DNA of 7,311 bases, taken from positions 1 through 7,311 of the forward strand of contig CAUJKG010000032.1 in the NCBI GenBank assembly GCA_963205465.1. The letters run 5' to 3'. The notes under the pieces are model-generated. The model ran no database searches. It saw nothing but the letters and a program-made list of their open reading frames with translations, and was not told the origin of the DNA. Position numbers and translations under genes: made by a program. Shown in pieces: positions 1-5,924 of the stretch (within the stretch, counting starts at the first letter, position 1; each line of letters opens with the position of its first letter). Source of the DNA: Pseudomonadota bacterium (GTDB lineage: Bacteria; Pseudomonadota; Alphaproteobacteria; Rhizobiales; Xanthobacteraceae).

Positions 1-530
1 CCTTCGATGCCGCCTTCGAGCACCGCCTTCAGCGATTTATAGGAAGTATCGTCGCCATCGAACGAAAGATCGTCGCAGAATACGATGAACCGGTCCTTCG
101 TATTGCGCAGAAGGTTCATCAGAACCGGGAGCGTTTCGATGTCCTCGCGGTGAATTTCGATCAGCTTGAGGTTCTTGGTCTGCGCGTTGATCGACGCATG
201 GACCGCTTTTACCAGCGACGACTTGCCCATGCCCCGCGCGCCCCATAGCAGCGCGTTATTCGCGGGCAGCCCCTTGGCGAAGCGCTCCGTATTCTCGACC
301 AGCACGTCGCGCATGCGGTCGATCCCCTTCAGGAGCATCATTTCCACGCGATTGACCCGGGCGACTGGATCAAGCCGCTTCTGGGCCGCGTTCCAGACAA
401 AGGCCTCGGCGGACGCGAAGTCGGGGGCCTCGACGGCGGGAGGGGCCCAGCGGTCCACCGCGGCGGCGATACGGGTCAGTGCTTCGGCGAGCATGCCGAG
501 AATCGTGTCGGAGGAGCCAGGCTTGTTCAT
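1..530 (-). CDS. DUF815-family AAA+-type ATP-binding protein, N-terminal part (3' end beyond the window)
   Basis: This is the first 176 codons of a minus-strand gene that leaves the window at its left edge. Residues 97-104 read GARGMGKS, a Walker A loop; residues 147-154 read RFIVFCDD, a Walker B strand with two acidic residues. The stretch before the P-loop (about 50-95) and the block ending EGGIE match the layout of DUF815 (PF05673) ATPases, which in alphaproteobacteria are usually about 280-300 residues, so the C-terminal third is missing here. The start is ATG at 530-528, preceded by AAGGA (plus positions 538-542) with 7 nt spacing. The gene is divergent from yajC and shares its upstream region. 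The family's cellular role is not established; an ATP-dependent function is inferred from the Walker motifs only. The nucleotide-binding call is secure; the family name is from recalled motif layout. Confidence 0.88.
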   Translation of the reverse strand, partial: MNKPGSSDTILGMLAEALTRIAAAVDRWAPPAVEAPDFASAEAFVWNAAQKRLDPVARVNRVEMMLLKGIDRMRDVLVENTERFAKGLPANNALLWGARGMGKSSLVKAVHASINAQTKNLKLIEIHREDIETLPVLMNLLRNTKDRFIVFCDDLSFDGDDTSYKSLKAVLEGGIE

Positions 531-537
531 GGGTCTT

Positions 538-542
538 TCCTT
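538..542 (-). promoter_or_regulatory. Ribosome binding site of the DUF815 gene
   Basis: On the minus strand the bases read AAGGA, 7 nt upstream of the ATG at 530-528. This supports that start codon over later in-frame ATGs. Confidence 0.6.
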
Positions 543-639
543 GTCCCTGGCGGCATAGCGCGGCGGCTTTGCCGCAGGCAAGCGCCGCAAAGTCCTAGCA
601 GAAACGGGGTTTCCTGCCTCCGAAAAGAGGCCGATTCCG

Positions 640-667
640 TTGCAATCCGGAGTTTGGCAAGTATAGT
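640..667 (+). promoter_or_regulatory. Candidate sigma70-type promoter of the yajC-secDF operon
   Basis: TTGCAA (640-645) and TATAGT (662-667) are separated by 16 nt. They match the housekeeping consensus at 4 of 6 and 5 of 6 positions. The transcript would begin near 674, giving a leader of about 58 nt before the yajC ATG. It is the best promoter-like pair in the divergent spacer and faces the operon. Only transcript mapping would prove it. Confidence 0.55.
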
Positions 668-722
668 CCCCGCCGATTTGGCGGCCAGCCGTTGGTGGCG
701 CCCGCCTACCCAAAAAGCCCCC

Positions 723-729
723 GAGGAGG
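723..729 (+). promoter_or_regulatory. Strong ribosome binding site that fixes the yajC start
   Basis: GAGGAGG ends 2 nt before the ATG at 732, and its first five bases GAGGA end 4 nt before it. The core is strong and lies close to the start. It rules out the longer in-frame extension that begins near 654, because that would start inside the -10 promoter region. Confidence 0.6.
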
Positions 730-731
730 CC

Positions 732-1058
732 ATGTTTATTACCCCCGCTTATGCACAGGCAGCGCCGGCCGGCGGCAGCGACATGCTGGTGTCGTTGCTC
801 CCCTTCATCGCGATCTTCGTGATCATGTATTTCCTGATCCTGCGCCCCCAGCAGAAGCGCGTGAAGACTCATGCGGAATTGGTGAAGAACCTGCGCCGGG
901 GCGATACGGTCATTACCAATGGCGGCATCATCGGCAAGATTTCGAAGGTGATCGACGATCATGAAGTCGAAATCGAAATCGCCGATGGGGTGAAGATCCG
1001 CCAGGTGCGCCAGATGGTGACGGAGGTCCGTGCCAAGGGCGAGCCGCTCAAGGATTAA
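732..1058 (+). CDS. yajC: Preprotein translocase accessory subunit YajC
   Basis: This 108-residue membrane protein is part of the SecD-SecF-YajC complex that associates with SecYEG (and YidC) in the inner membrane. Residues 1-16 are a short alanine-rich periplasmic tail beginning MFITPAYAQA, typical of alphaproteobacterial YajC. One transmembrane helix spans about 18-37 and is followed by the hallmark RPQQKR (38-43). The cytoplasmic domain then has the conserved GDTVITNGGIIGKI block (57-70) and ends in charged residues. Length agrees with the family (about 100-115). The ATG at 732 is chosen because of the GAGGAGG site and the family-typical N-terminus; an in-frame upstream extension reads through the promoter. 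It is the first gene of the operon, 50 nt before secD. Confidence 0.97.
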   Translation: MFITPAYAQAAPAGGSDMLVSLLPFIAIFVIMYFLILRPQQKRVKTHAELVKNLRRGDTVITNGGIIGKISKVIDDHEVEIEIADGVKIRQVRQMVTEVRAKGEPLKD

Positions 1059-1108
1059 GAGAGCTTCTCCGAGCTTTCGCAGGTCCTCACGCGTTCGGGA
1101 ACCGGAAT

Positions 1109-2701
1109 ATGCAATTCAAATCATGGCGAGCCTTTGCGATCATCCTCTTTGCAGCGGTGGTCTGCGCGCTCGCGGTTCCCAACCTGCTTTCGCAGGCGAC
1201 GTTCGACGCGCTTCCGAATGTGCTGAAGCGTAAAATGGTGCTCGGCCTCGATTTGCAGGGTGGGTCTCACCTGCTTTTGCAGGTCGACGCCGATTTCGTG
1301 CGCAAGGAGAAGGGTGAGAATCTTCGCGACGACGTGCGCCGTGTGCTGCGCGAGACGAAGATCGGCTACACCAATCTTGCGCTGCAGGGCCTGACTGTTT
1401 CCGTTCGTATCCGGGAAGAAAAGGATGTCCCGGAAGCGCTGCGGAAACTGCGCGAACTCTCCCAGCCGCTGACGGGGATTTTTGCCGGTGCCAATGTTCA
1501 GGACATCGAAGTCACCGAAAACAACGGCCTGATCCGGCTTACGATTTCCAATGCCGGCATCACGCAGCGCATCGGCCAGTCGGTTGAGCAATCGATCGAA
1601 ATTGTCCGCAAACGCGTCGACGAACTCGGCACGGTGGAGCCATCGATCCAGCGCCAAGGTCTGGACCGTATTCTCGTGCAGGTTCCGGGTCTCGATAACC
1701 CGAAGCGCCTGATCGATCTCATCGGACAGACCGCGAAGCTCACGTTCCGCATGGTCGATCTCACGGTCAACCCGCAACAGGCGCAGACGCAGCCTCCGCT
1801 CGATTCTGAAGTGCTGCAGTCCAACGACAATCCTCCGCAACTCTACGTCATCGAAAAACGCGTGGTTGTGGCCGGAGAAGACCTTGTCGACGCTCAACCG
1901 TCGACGGACCAGCGAAACGGCGAGTGGGTAGTCAACTTCCGCTTCAATAGCTCCGGAGCGAGGCGCTTCGCCAATGCCACCCGCGATAACGTGGGCCGCC
2001 CGTTCGCGATCGTGCTTGATAATAAAGTGATTTCTGCGCCGGTCATCCGCGAGCCCATTCTCGGCGGCTCCGGACAGATTTCCGGCAGCTTCTCAGCCCA
2101 GTCCGCCAACGATCTGGCGATCCTTCTGCGCGCCGGTGCATTGCCGGCACCGCTGACCGTGATTGAGGAAAGGACCGTCGGCCCGGGTCTCGGCGCGGAC
2201 TCGATTTCCGCCGGTATCAAGGCGGCCTGGATCGGCTCCCTGTTCGTTATCGTTTTCATGTTCGCGACCTATGGCTTGTTCGGGCTATTCGCGAACATCG
2301 CGGTTGCCGTGAACGTCGGCATGATTCTCGGTATTCTTTCGCTGCTCGGGGCCACGCTGACCCTTCCGGGAATCGCCGGTATCGTGCTTACCGTCGGCAT
2401 CGCGGTTGACAGCAACGTGCTGATTTACGAGCGCATTCGCGAAGAAGTGCGGTCGGGACGCTCCGCGCTTTCCGCGCTGAATGCCGGCTTCGACCGCGCG
2501 CTTGCGACCATTCTCGACTCGAACCTGACCACGTTTATCGCTGCGGTCGTGCTGTTCTATGTCGGCACCGGCCCGGTCCGCGGCTTTGCCGTCACCTTCG
2601 GGCTCGGCATTCTGACGACGCTATTCACCGCCTTTACCTTCACCCGTATTCTGGTTGCGCTCTGGTATCACTGGTGGCGCCCGAAGACGTTGCCGATCTG
2701 A
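1109..2701 (+). CDS. secD: Protein translocase subunit SecD
   Basis: SecD is an RND-superfamily subunit that uses the proton gradient to assist late steps of Sec-dependent export. The 530 residues are shorter than E. coli SecD (615) but typical for alphaproteobacteria. An N-terminal transmembrane helix (about 6-26) is followed by the conserved LGLDLQGG (45-52) motif. The large periplasmic domain includes the block beginning VDELGTVEPSIQ near residue 170 and the VGRPFAIVLDNKVISAP block near 295-311. A C-terminal bundle of helices begins near 370. Asp434 in GIAVDSNV, followed by YERIREE, corresponds to the intramembrane aspartate implicated in proton coupling. The start ATG has only a weak purine-rich site (GGGAACCGG) upstream, which suggests some dependence on translation from yajC. 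The ORF is intact, and secF follows 13 nt after its stop. Confidence 0.98.
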   Translation: MQFKSWRAFAIILFAAVVCALAVPNLLSQATFDALPNVLKRKMVLGLDLQGGSHLLLQVDADFVRKEKGENLRDDVRRVLRETKIGYTNLALQGLTVSVRIREEKDVPEALRKLRELSQPLTGIFAGANVQDIEVTENNGLIRLTISNAGITQRIGQSVEQSIEIVRKRVDELGTVEPSIQRQGLDRILVQVPGLDNPKRLIDLIGQTAKLTFRMVDLTVNPQQAQTQPPLDSEVLQSNDNPPQLYVIEKRVVVAGEDLVDAQPSTDQRNGEWVVNFRFNSSGARRFANATRDNVGRPFAIVLDNKVISAPVIREPILGGSGQISGSFSAQSANDLAILLRAGALPAPLTVIEERTVGPGLGADSISAGIKAAWIGSLFVIVFMFATYGLFGLFANIAVAVNVGMILGILSLLGATLTLPGIAGIVLTVGIAVDSNVLIYERIREEVRSGRSALSALNAGFDRALATILDSNLTTFIAAVVLFYVGTGPVRGFAVTFGLGILTTLFTAFTFTRILVALWYHWWRPKTLPI

Positions 2702-2702
2702 A

Positions 2703-2707
2703 CGGAG
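2703..2707 (+). promoter_or_regulatory. Ribosome binding site that decides the secF start
   Basis: CGGAG lies 7 nt before the ATG at 2715, directly after the secD stop codon. It favours this ATG over the in-frame start at 2655, which would add 20 arginine-rich residues encoded inside secD and not expected in SecF. Confidence 0.5.
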
Positions 2708-2714
2708 CCCCTCG

Positions 2715-3665
2715 ATGCGAATCCCGCTGCTTCGTCTGGTTCCGGACGAAACCAAAATCGATTTCGTACAGTTTCGCCGCATCAGCTTTCCTGCTTCGGC
2801 TGTGCTCTCGATACTGGCCGCGCTTGCCTTCTTCTACTACGGGCTGAATCTCGGCATCGACTTCAAAGGCGGCACGCTTATTGAAGTGCAGAGCAAAACG
2901 CCGAAGGCGGACATCTCGGCAATGCGTGCGACGCTCGAGAAACTCGAACTCGGCGAAGTGCAGCTTCAGCAGTTCGGCGATAACGAAGTCCTGATCCGCG
3001 TGGCCCAGCAGCCGGGAGGCGACGAGGCGCAGCAGGCGGTCGTCGTCAAGGTGCGCGCTGCGTTAGGGGATGCAGTCGAATATCGCCGTGTCGAGGTCGT
3101 CGGCCCGCGTGTTTCTGCCGAATTGCTCGGCTACGGCATCATCGGCCTGGGCTTTGCGATCGTCGGTATCCTGATCTATCTCTGGTTTCGCTTCGAATGG
3201 CAATTTGCGTTGGGCGCGACGATTGCGAACATGCACGACATCGTGCTGACGCTCGGGTTCATGGCGATCACCCAGATCGATTTCGATCTTACTTCGGTCG
3301 CAGCACTCCTCACCATTCTCGGCTATTCGCTGAACGATACCGTGGTCATTTATGACCGCATTCGCGAGCTTTTGCGCAAATACAAGCGCATGCCGATGAA
3401 GGAACTCCTCAACGAAGGCGTGAACCAGACGTTATCGCGCTCGGTGATTACGCACGTAACCGTCACGCTGGCTTTGATTGCGCTCTTGATTTGGGGCGGT
3501 CGCGCCATTCATGGCTTTGCCGCCGTGATGACCTTCGGCGTCGTGCTGGTCGGCACCTATACCTCGATCTTCATCGCGGCACCGATGCTGATGTATCTCG
3601 GTGTCGGGGCCAACCGCGATCGTGTCAGCAACACCGAGAATACGCCGGCCCGCGCGACTCCGTGA
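2715..3665 (+). CDS. secF: Protein translocase subunit SecF
   Basis: SecF partners SecD in the inner-membrane SecDF channel. The 316 residues compare well with E. coli SecF (323). The first transmembrane helix (about 24-43) is followed by GIDFKGGT (47-54), the signature of the SecD/SecF superfamily. A small periplasmic domain (about 55-135) precedes five further helices beginning with the glycine-rich segment GYGIIGLGFAIVGILIYL. Asp208 in GYSLNDTVV and Asp214 in YDRIRE lie in the motif that carries the coupling aspartate in SecF. The usual short charged tail ends RATP. The start at 2715 is supported by CGGAG and by the family-typical MRIPLLRLVPDETKIDF N-terminus. The last codons overlap the GTG start of the next gene. 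Confidence 0.97.
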   Translation: MRIPLLRLVPDETKIDFVQFRRISFPASAVLSILAALAFFYYGLNLGIDFKGGTLIEVQSKTPKADISAMRATLEKLELGEVQLQQFGDNEVLIRVAQQPGGDEAQQAVVVKVRAALGDAVEYRRVEVVGPRVSAELLGYGIIGLGFAIVGILIYLWFRFEWQFALGATIANMHDIVLTLGFMAITQIDFDLTSVAALLTILGYSLNDTVVIYDRIRELLRKYKRMPMKELLNEGVNQTLSRSVITHVTVTLALIALLIWGGRAIHGFAAVMTFGVVLVGTYTSIFIAAPMLMYLGVGANRDRVSNTENTPARATP

Positions 3666-4045
3666 GCGTTTCGCAGAACGACCCGCATTTTCCCGGCCGC
3701 GCGCCGATCGAGGGCTACGGGCAGGGCGGTTTTCGTTTTGCCGGAATGTCGCATCGCGGCTCACTTCTCATCGTGCCGAGCGGGATTTATGCTTGGCCGG
3801 TCAATACCCCCGCTGAGTTGTCGGAGAGTGCGCTGGCGCGCGTCTTCGCCGAAGCCGGCGAAATCGATCTCCTAATGATCGGAAGCGGCCGCGATCCTGT
3901 CGCTTTACCCGCGGCACTCCGGGAACGGTGCAAGGCCGCGGGGATTAGCGTGGATATTCAGCCAACTGGCGGAGCCGCATCGACCTATAACGTCCTGCTC
4001 GATGAAGGACGCCGGGTAGCGGCAGCGCTCATCGCAGTAAGCTGA
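3662..4045 (+). CDS. Mth938/DUF498-domain protein, bacterial homologue of complex I assembly factor NDUFAF3
   Basis: This 127-residue soluble protein is made almost entirely of an Mth938-like domain (DUF498, PF04430). Visible landmarks are the opening PIEGYGQGGFRFAG (15-28), a central LLMIGSGRD strand-loop (70-78), a PTGGAASTYN segment (101-110), and the closing EGRRVAAALIAV (115-126). They align by eye with human NDUFAF3, which has ERGFTING, VVVGTGDR, CATFNFL and EGRVTGAALI at the same places. NDUFAF3 is needed for early complex I assembly; the bacterial function is unproven. No signal peptide or membrane helix is visible. The GTG start (3662) overlaps the secF stop as GTGA, without an evident Shine-Dalgarno site, so translation is probably coupled to secF. 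The next gene starts 4 nt after its stop. Confidence 0.9.
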   Translation: MSVSQNDPHFPGRAPIEGYGQGGFRFAGMSHRGSLLIVPSGIYAWPVNTPAELSESALARVFAEAGEIDLLMIGSGRDPVALPAALRERCKAAGISVDIQPTGGAASTYNVLLDEGRRVAAALIAVS

Positions 4046-4049
4046 AGCC

Positions 4050-4880
4050 ATGAAAGACGCCTATCAGCATTGCGAGGCGCTCGTGCGCGAGCGGGACCGC
4101 GACCGGTTTCTGGCCGCGTTGTTCGCCCCGGCTAAGCAGCGGCAACACCTTTTTGCACTTTATGCCTTCGATCTGGAGATCGGCCGCGTGCCCGACGCGG
4201 TGCGCGAGCCGATGGCGGGCGAAATCAGACTGCAATGGTGGCGCGATGTAATCGCCGGCGAGCGGACCGGAGAGGCGCAGGCCAATCCTGTGGCGGCGGC
4301 TTTGCTCGATACGCTACGGTATCACCCGATTTCCACCGAAGCCTTGCGTAGAGCGATCGACGCGCGAGAGTTCGACCTGGTCGGATCACCGATGACGACG
4401 CGCGCGGCGCTCGATGAGTATCTGGACGATACGTTCGGTGTCGCGATGGCGGCGGCAGCGGCGGTGCTCGAGCCGGGGCAGGATTTCGCGGAAGCGTCGC
4501 GTGCGGGCGGAAGAGCGAGCGGAATTGTAAAGCTGCTCCAGAACATCGGGCGGGACGCGGCGAGAGGGCGCTTGTTCGTGCCGCTCGATCTGCTCGCCAA
4601 ACACGAAGTTCACACGGCGAGTGTTTTCGCTGCTGAAGCGTCGTCAGGCTTCCTCGCTACGCTGGAAGAGTTGTGCGTCGAGGCAGAAAAGTGCCATCGT
4701 TCGCTTCAAGTATCGCCAGTCCTGCAGAGCGCAGTTCCCGCTTTTCTTATTGCGGCACTCGTGCCGGCTTCCATCGCACGGATCAGGCGTACATCTGACC
4801 CGTTTCGGACACCGATGGAACTTTCCGCGATCAGAAGCCAGTTTCTGCTCTGGCGCGCAGCAAGGCGCGGCGCGATTTAG
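4050..4880 (+). CDS. Phytoene/squalene-synthase-family protein with degenerate active site, NDUFAF6-like
   Basis: This 276-residue protein has the all-helical trans-prenyltransferase fold of the squalene/phytoene synthases but is probably not one. The region matching the first Asp-rich motif reads ALYAFDLEIGRVPDAV (36-51): against CrtB-type enzymes Gly45 and Arg46 replace two aspartates, and only Asp49 remains. The second region reads QNIGRDAARGRLFVP (164-178), about four residues shorter than the canonical motif and missing its second aspartate. Other landmarks, RLQWWRD (60-66), VPAFL (229-233) and the C-terminal FLLWRAARRG, recall human NDUFAF6 (C8orf38), a complex I assembly factor of the same fold. 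ATG 4050 lies 4 nt after the preceding stop, which indicates coupling. Complex I assembly in this bacterium is an inference; a prenyl synthase with altered chemistry is the alternative. Confidence 0.88.
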   Translation: MKDAYQHCEALVRERDRDRFLAALFAPAKQRQHLFALYAFDLEIGRVPDAVREPMAGEIRLQWWRDVIAGERTGEAQANPVAAALLDTLRYHPISTEALRRAIDAREFDLVGSPMTTRAALDEYLDDTFGVAMAAAAAVLEPGQDFAEASRAGGRASGIVKLLQNIGRDAARGRLFVPLDLLAKHEVHTASVFAAEASSGFLATLEELCVEAEKCHRSLQVSPVLQSAVPAFLIAALVPASIARIRRTSDPFRTPMELSAIRSQFLLWRAARRGAI

Positions 4881-4882
4881 CT

Positions 4883-4912
4883 TTCACTCTTATGTGTGGT
4901 GATCGGTATAGC
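4883..4912 (+). promoter_or_regulatory. Weak candidate promoter for the secreted-protein gene
   Basis: TTCACT (4883-4888) and TATAGC (4907-4912) are 18 nt apart and each match the sigma70 consensus at 4 of 6 positions. The -10 box lies inside the left arm of the hairpin at 4904-4936. This is a low-confidence suggestion; readthrough from the upstream operon is also possible. Confidence 0.25.
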
Positions 4913-4936
4913 AGGGACACAATTCCCTATATACCG
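4904..4936. repeat. Imperfect inverted repeat between the sec operon and the next gene
   Basis: The left arm CGGTATAGCAGGGA (4904-4917) and the right arm TCCCTATATACCG (4924-4936) form 12 base pairs: seven outer and five inner, with a 2-by-1 internal loop and a 6 nt apical loop. No run of T follows on either strand, so it does not look like a simple intrinsic terminator. It could be an mRNA stem-loop, a Rho-linked end of the operon, or an operator overlapping the promoter of the next gene. Confidence 0.5.
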
Positions 4937-4965
4937 TAGCGAATAACCAACGGGAGCATGCGCGA

Positions 4966-5577
4966 ATGCGGCTCAAACGAACGGCGATTGCTTTCGTCGC
5001 TGTTTTTATCACCAGCGGCAGCGCATTTGCGGCAAGCAACGCCGCGCGCCAGTACCTCGCCAAATACGACGTGCCGGCGCCCACGCCCACGAGCGTGGTG
5101 GTCTGTCACGGCTTCAACTGTAAATATCGGACACTGGTCGGGCTTGGTGCCGGCGATATCGGAAAGTTACGGGAAATTCTGGCGCGGGGCCGCGGCTCCG
5201 CGAGATCGGAAATCAATGCGATCGCCGATGCCGTCGCCTGGTTCGAGCGCAGGATAGGGTCGCAAACCGGCACCAGCCGTCGAACGCCGCGTGCCGGTCC
5301 GGCGCAGGCGGGCTTGCGCAGTGAAGCCGATTGCATCGACGAGAGCGTCAATACGACCGCGCTGCTCGTGCTGCTATCGGATCTGAAGCTCTTGAAGTTC
5401 CATGATGTGGTCGCACCGGAATCGCGCGGTTATTTGCTCGACTTCCGGTATCCTCATGCAACCGCGGTCGTCGCCAACAGAATGAGCGGTGCGCGTTGGG
5501 CGATTGATCCCTGGCCGAAACGCAACGGCCAGCGTCCGGATACGCTACCCATCGCGGTATGGCTGAAGGGTGGCTAA
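4966..5577 (+). CDS. Secreted protein of unknown function with transglutaminase/cysteine-peptidase-like Cys-His-Asp pattern
   Basis: The 203-residue product starts with a clear Sec signal peptide: positive MRLKRT, a hydrophobic core, and a probable cleavage after FAA or AFA (near residues 22-23), so it should act in the periplasm or outside. The mature part has a CHGFNC pair (Cys47, Cys52) that could form a disulfide. Further on come ADCIDES (Cys123), RYPHATAVV (His164) and WAIDPW (Asp181), in the order and with the spacing expected for a transglutaminase-like or C93-type cysteine-peptidase fold. That fold is inferred from the pattern alone; I do not recognise a named family. The ATG at 4966 is chosen because GGGAG (4952-4956) lies 9 nt upstream; the nearby ATG at 4958 opens a different, unsupported frame. 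The stop sits 6 nt before a terminator stem belonging to the convergent gene. Confidence 0.82.
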   Translation: MRLKRTAIAFVAVFITSGSAFAASNAARQYLAKYDVPAPTPTSVVVCHGFNCKYRTLVGLGAGDIGKLREILARGRGSARSEINAIADAVAWFERRIGSQTGTSRRTPRAGPAQAGLRSEADCIDESVNTTALLVLLSDLKLLKFHDVVAPESRGYLLDFRYPHATAVVANRMSGARWAIDPWPKRNGQRPDTLPIAVWLKGG

Positions 5578-5583
5578 GAAAAA

Positions 5584-5610
5584 GGCCCCGGTGGGGAGGA
5601 CACCGGGGCC
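5584..5610 (-). terminator. Intrinsic terminator of the DUF1127 gene
   Basis: GGCCCCGGTG (5584-5593) and CACCGGGGCC (5601-5610) form a perfect 10-bp GC-rich stem with a 7 nt loop. On the minus strand the stem is followed by TTTTTCTT (plus 5583-5576), the form of a Rho-independent terminator, so it mainly serves the DUF1127 gene. On the plus strand only GGATTT follows, so termination of the secreted-protein gene here would be weaker. The U-tract bases overlap the stop codon of that gene. Confidence 0.85.
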
Positions 5611-5648
5611 GGATTTGCGACGCTTCGAAAGAATTCGGGTCGCAGGTC

Positions 5649-5813
5649 TTAGTGGACGGTCGCAGCGGCGTGGCGCGCGATACCCGGAATTTCGCTGCGG
5701 CTGATGTTGATGTCAGCCAGCGTGCGGTCATCGAGCGAAACGAGCTCGTTGTAGGTACGACGATAGGTGCGCCAGCGACGGATCTGCTTCAGCACATAAC
5801 CCCAAATCAGCAT
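5649..5813 (-). CDS. DUF1127 (YjiS-like) small protein, 54 residues
   Basis: This short gene encodes a 54-residue basic protein. The N-terminal half has MLIWGYVLKQIRRWRTYRRT, an aromatic start and then an arginine-rich helix. The second half holds the DUF1127 signature LVSLDDRTLADINISRSEI (24-42), which normally reads close to L.DIGI.R.EI. Length is usual for the family (about 45-55). The start is ATG at 5813-5811 with AAGGAG on the minus strand (plus 5821-5826), 7 nt upstream. Small arginine-rich DUF1127 proteins of alphaproteobacteria have been linked to RNA binding and to phosphate or stress responses; a similar role here is inference. A strong terminator follows 38 nt after the stop, and no other gene shares the transcript. 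Confidence 0.92.
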   Translation of the reverse strand: MLIWGYVLKQIRRWRTYRRTYNELVSLDDRTLADINISRSEIPGIARHAAATVH

Positions 5814-5820
5814 GTTCGGT

Positions 5821-5826
5821 CTCCTT
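5821..5826 (-). promoter_or_regulatory. Consensus ribosome binding site of the DUF1127 gene
   Basis: On the minus strand the bases read AAGGAG, 7 nt before the ATG. The near-perfect site fits a highly expressed small protein and confirms the start. Confidence 0.7.
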
Positions 5827-5924
5827 CAGACTACGATCCCGTCGCGCCCTCGGCTGAAGCGGAATCGCTTAATTTCTGAGAGCTAAATAGGCCGCGATGC
5901 TGCGCTGCGGTAGGGAGGCGGGTA

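Larger units (their letters stand above)
531..731. other. Divergent intergenic region between DUF815 and yajC
   Basis: About 200 bp separate the two divergent starts. The left half carries three closely spaced inverted repeats: 563-573/577-588 (11 pairs with one bulged base, counting one G-U pair), 601-605/609-613 (perfect 5 bp, 3 nt loop) and 616-620/627-631 (perfect 5 bp). The right half holds the yajC promoter at 640-667, then a small stem CCGCC/GGCGG at 670-674/680-684 close to the expected transcript start, and a GAGGAGG ribosome site just before yajC. Reading frames that cross the spacer lack family resemblance and are best seen as chance. Confidence 0.6.

Noticed and set aside
166..558. 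A 130-codon plus-strand frame opposite DUF815
   Set aside because: The opposite strand encodes a clear Walker A/Walker B ATPase in the same bases, and the plus-strand product is serine/alanine-rich noise.
654..731. N-terminal extension of YajC to 134 residues
   Set aside because: It would start in the promoter -10 region and add residues not found in YajC; the GAGGAGG site marks 732.
1121..1897. A 258-codon open frame antisense to secD
   Set aside because: It lies wholly inside secD, has no ribosome site or family resemblance, and such antisense frames are common in GC-rich genes.
4050..4880. HpnC, HpnD or CrtB (hopanoid or carotenoid synthesis)
   Set aside because: The two Asp-rich motifs are not intact and no hopanoid or carotenoid genes are adjacent.
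5559..5879. A plus-strand frame across the DUF1127 gene
   Set aside because: It runs through the terminator stem and antisense to the well-supported DUF1127 gene; the product is of random composition.
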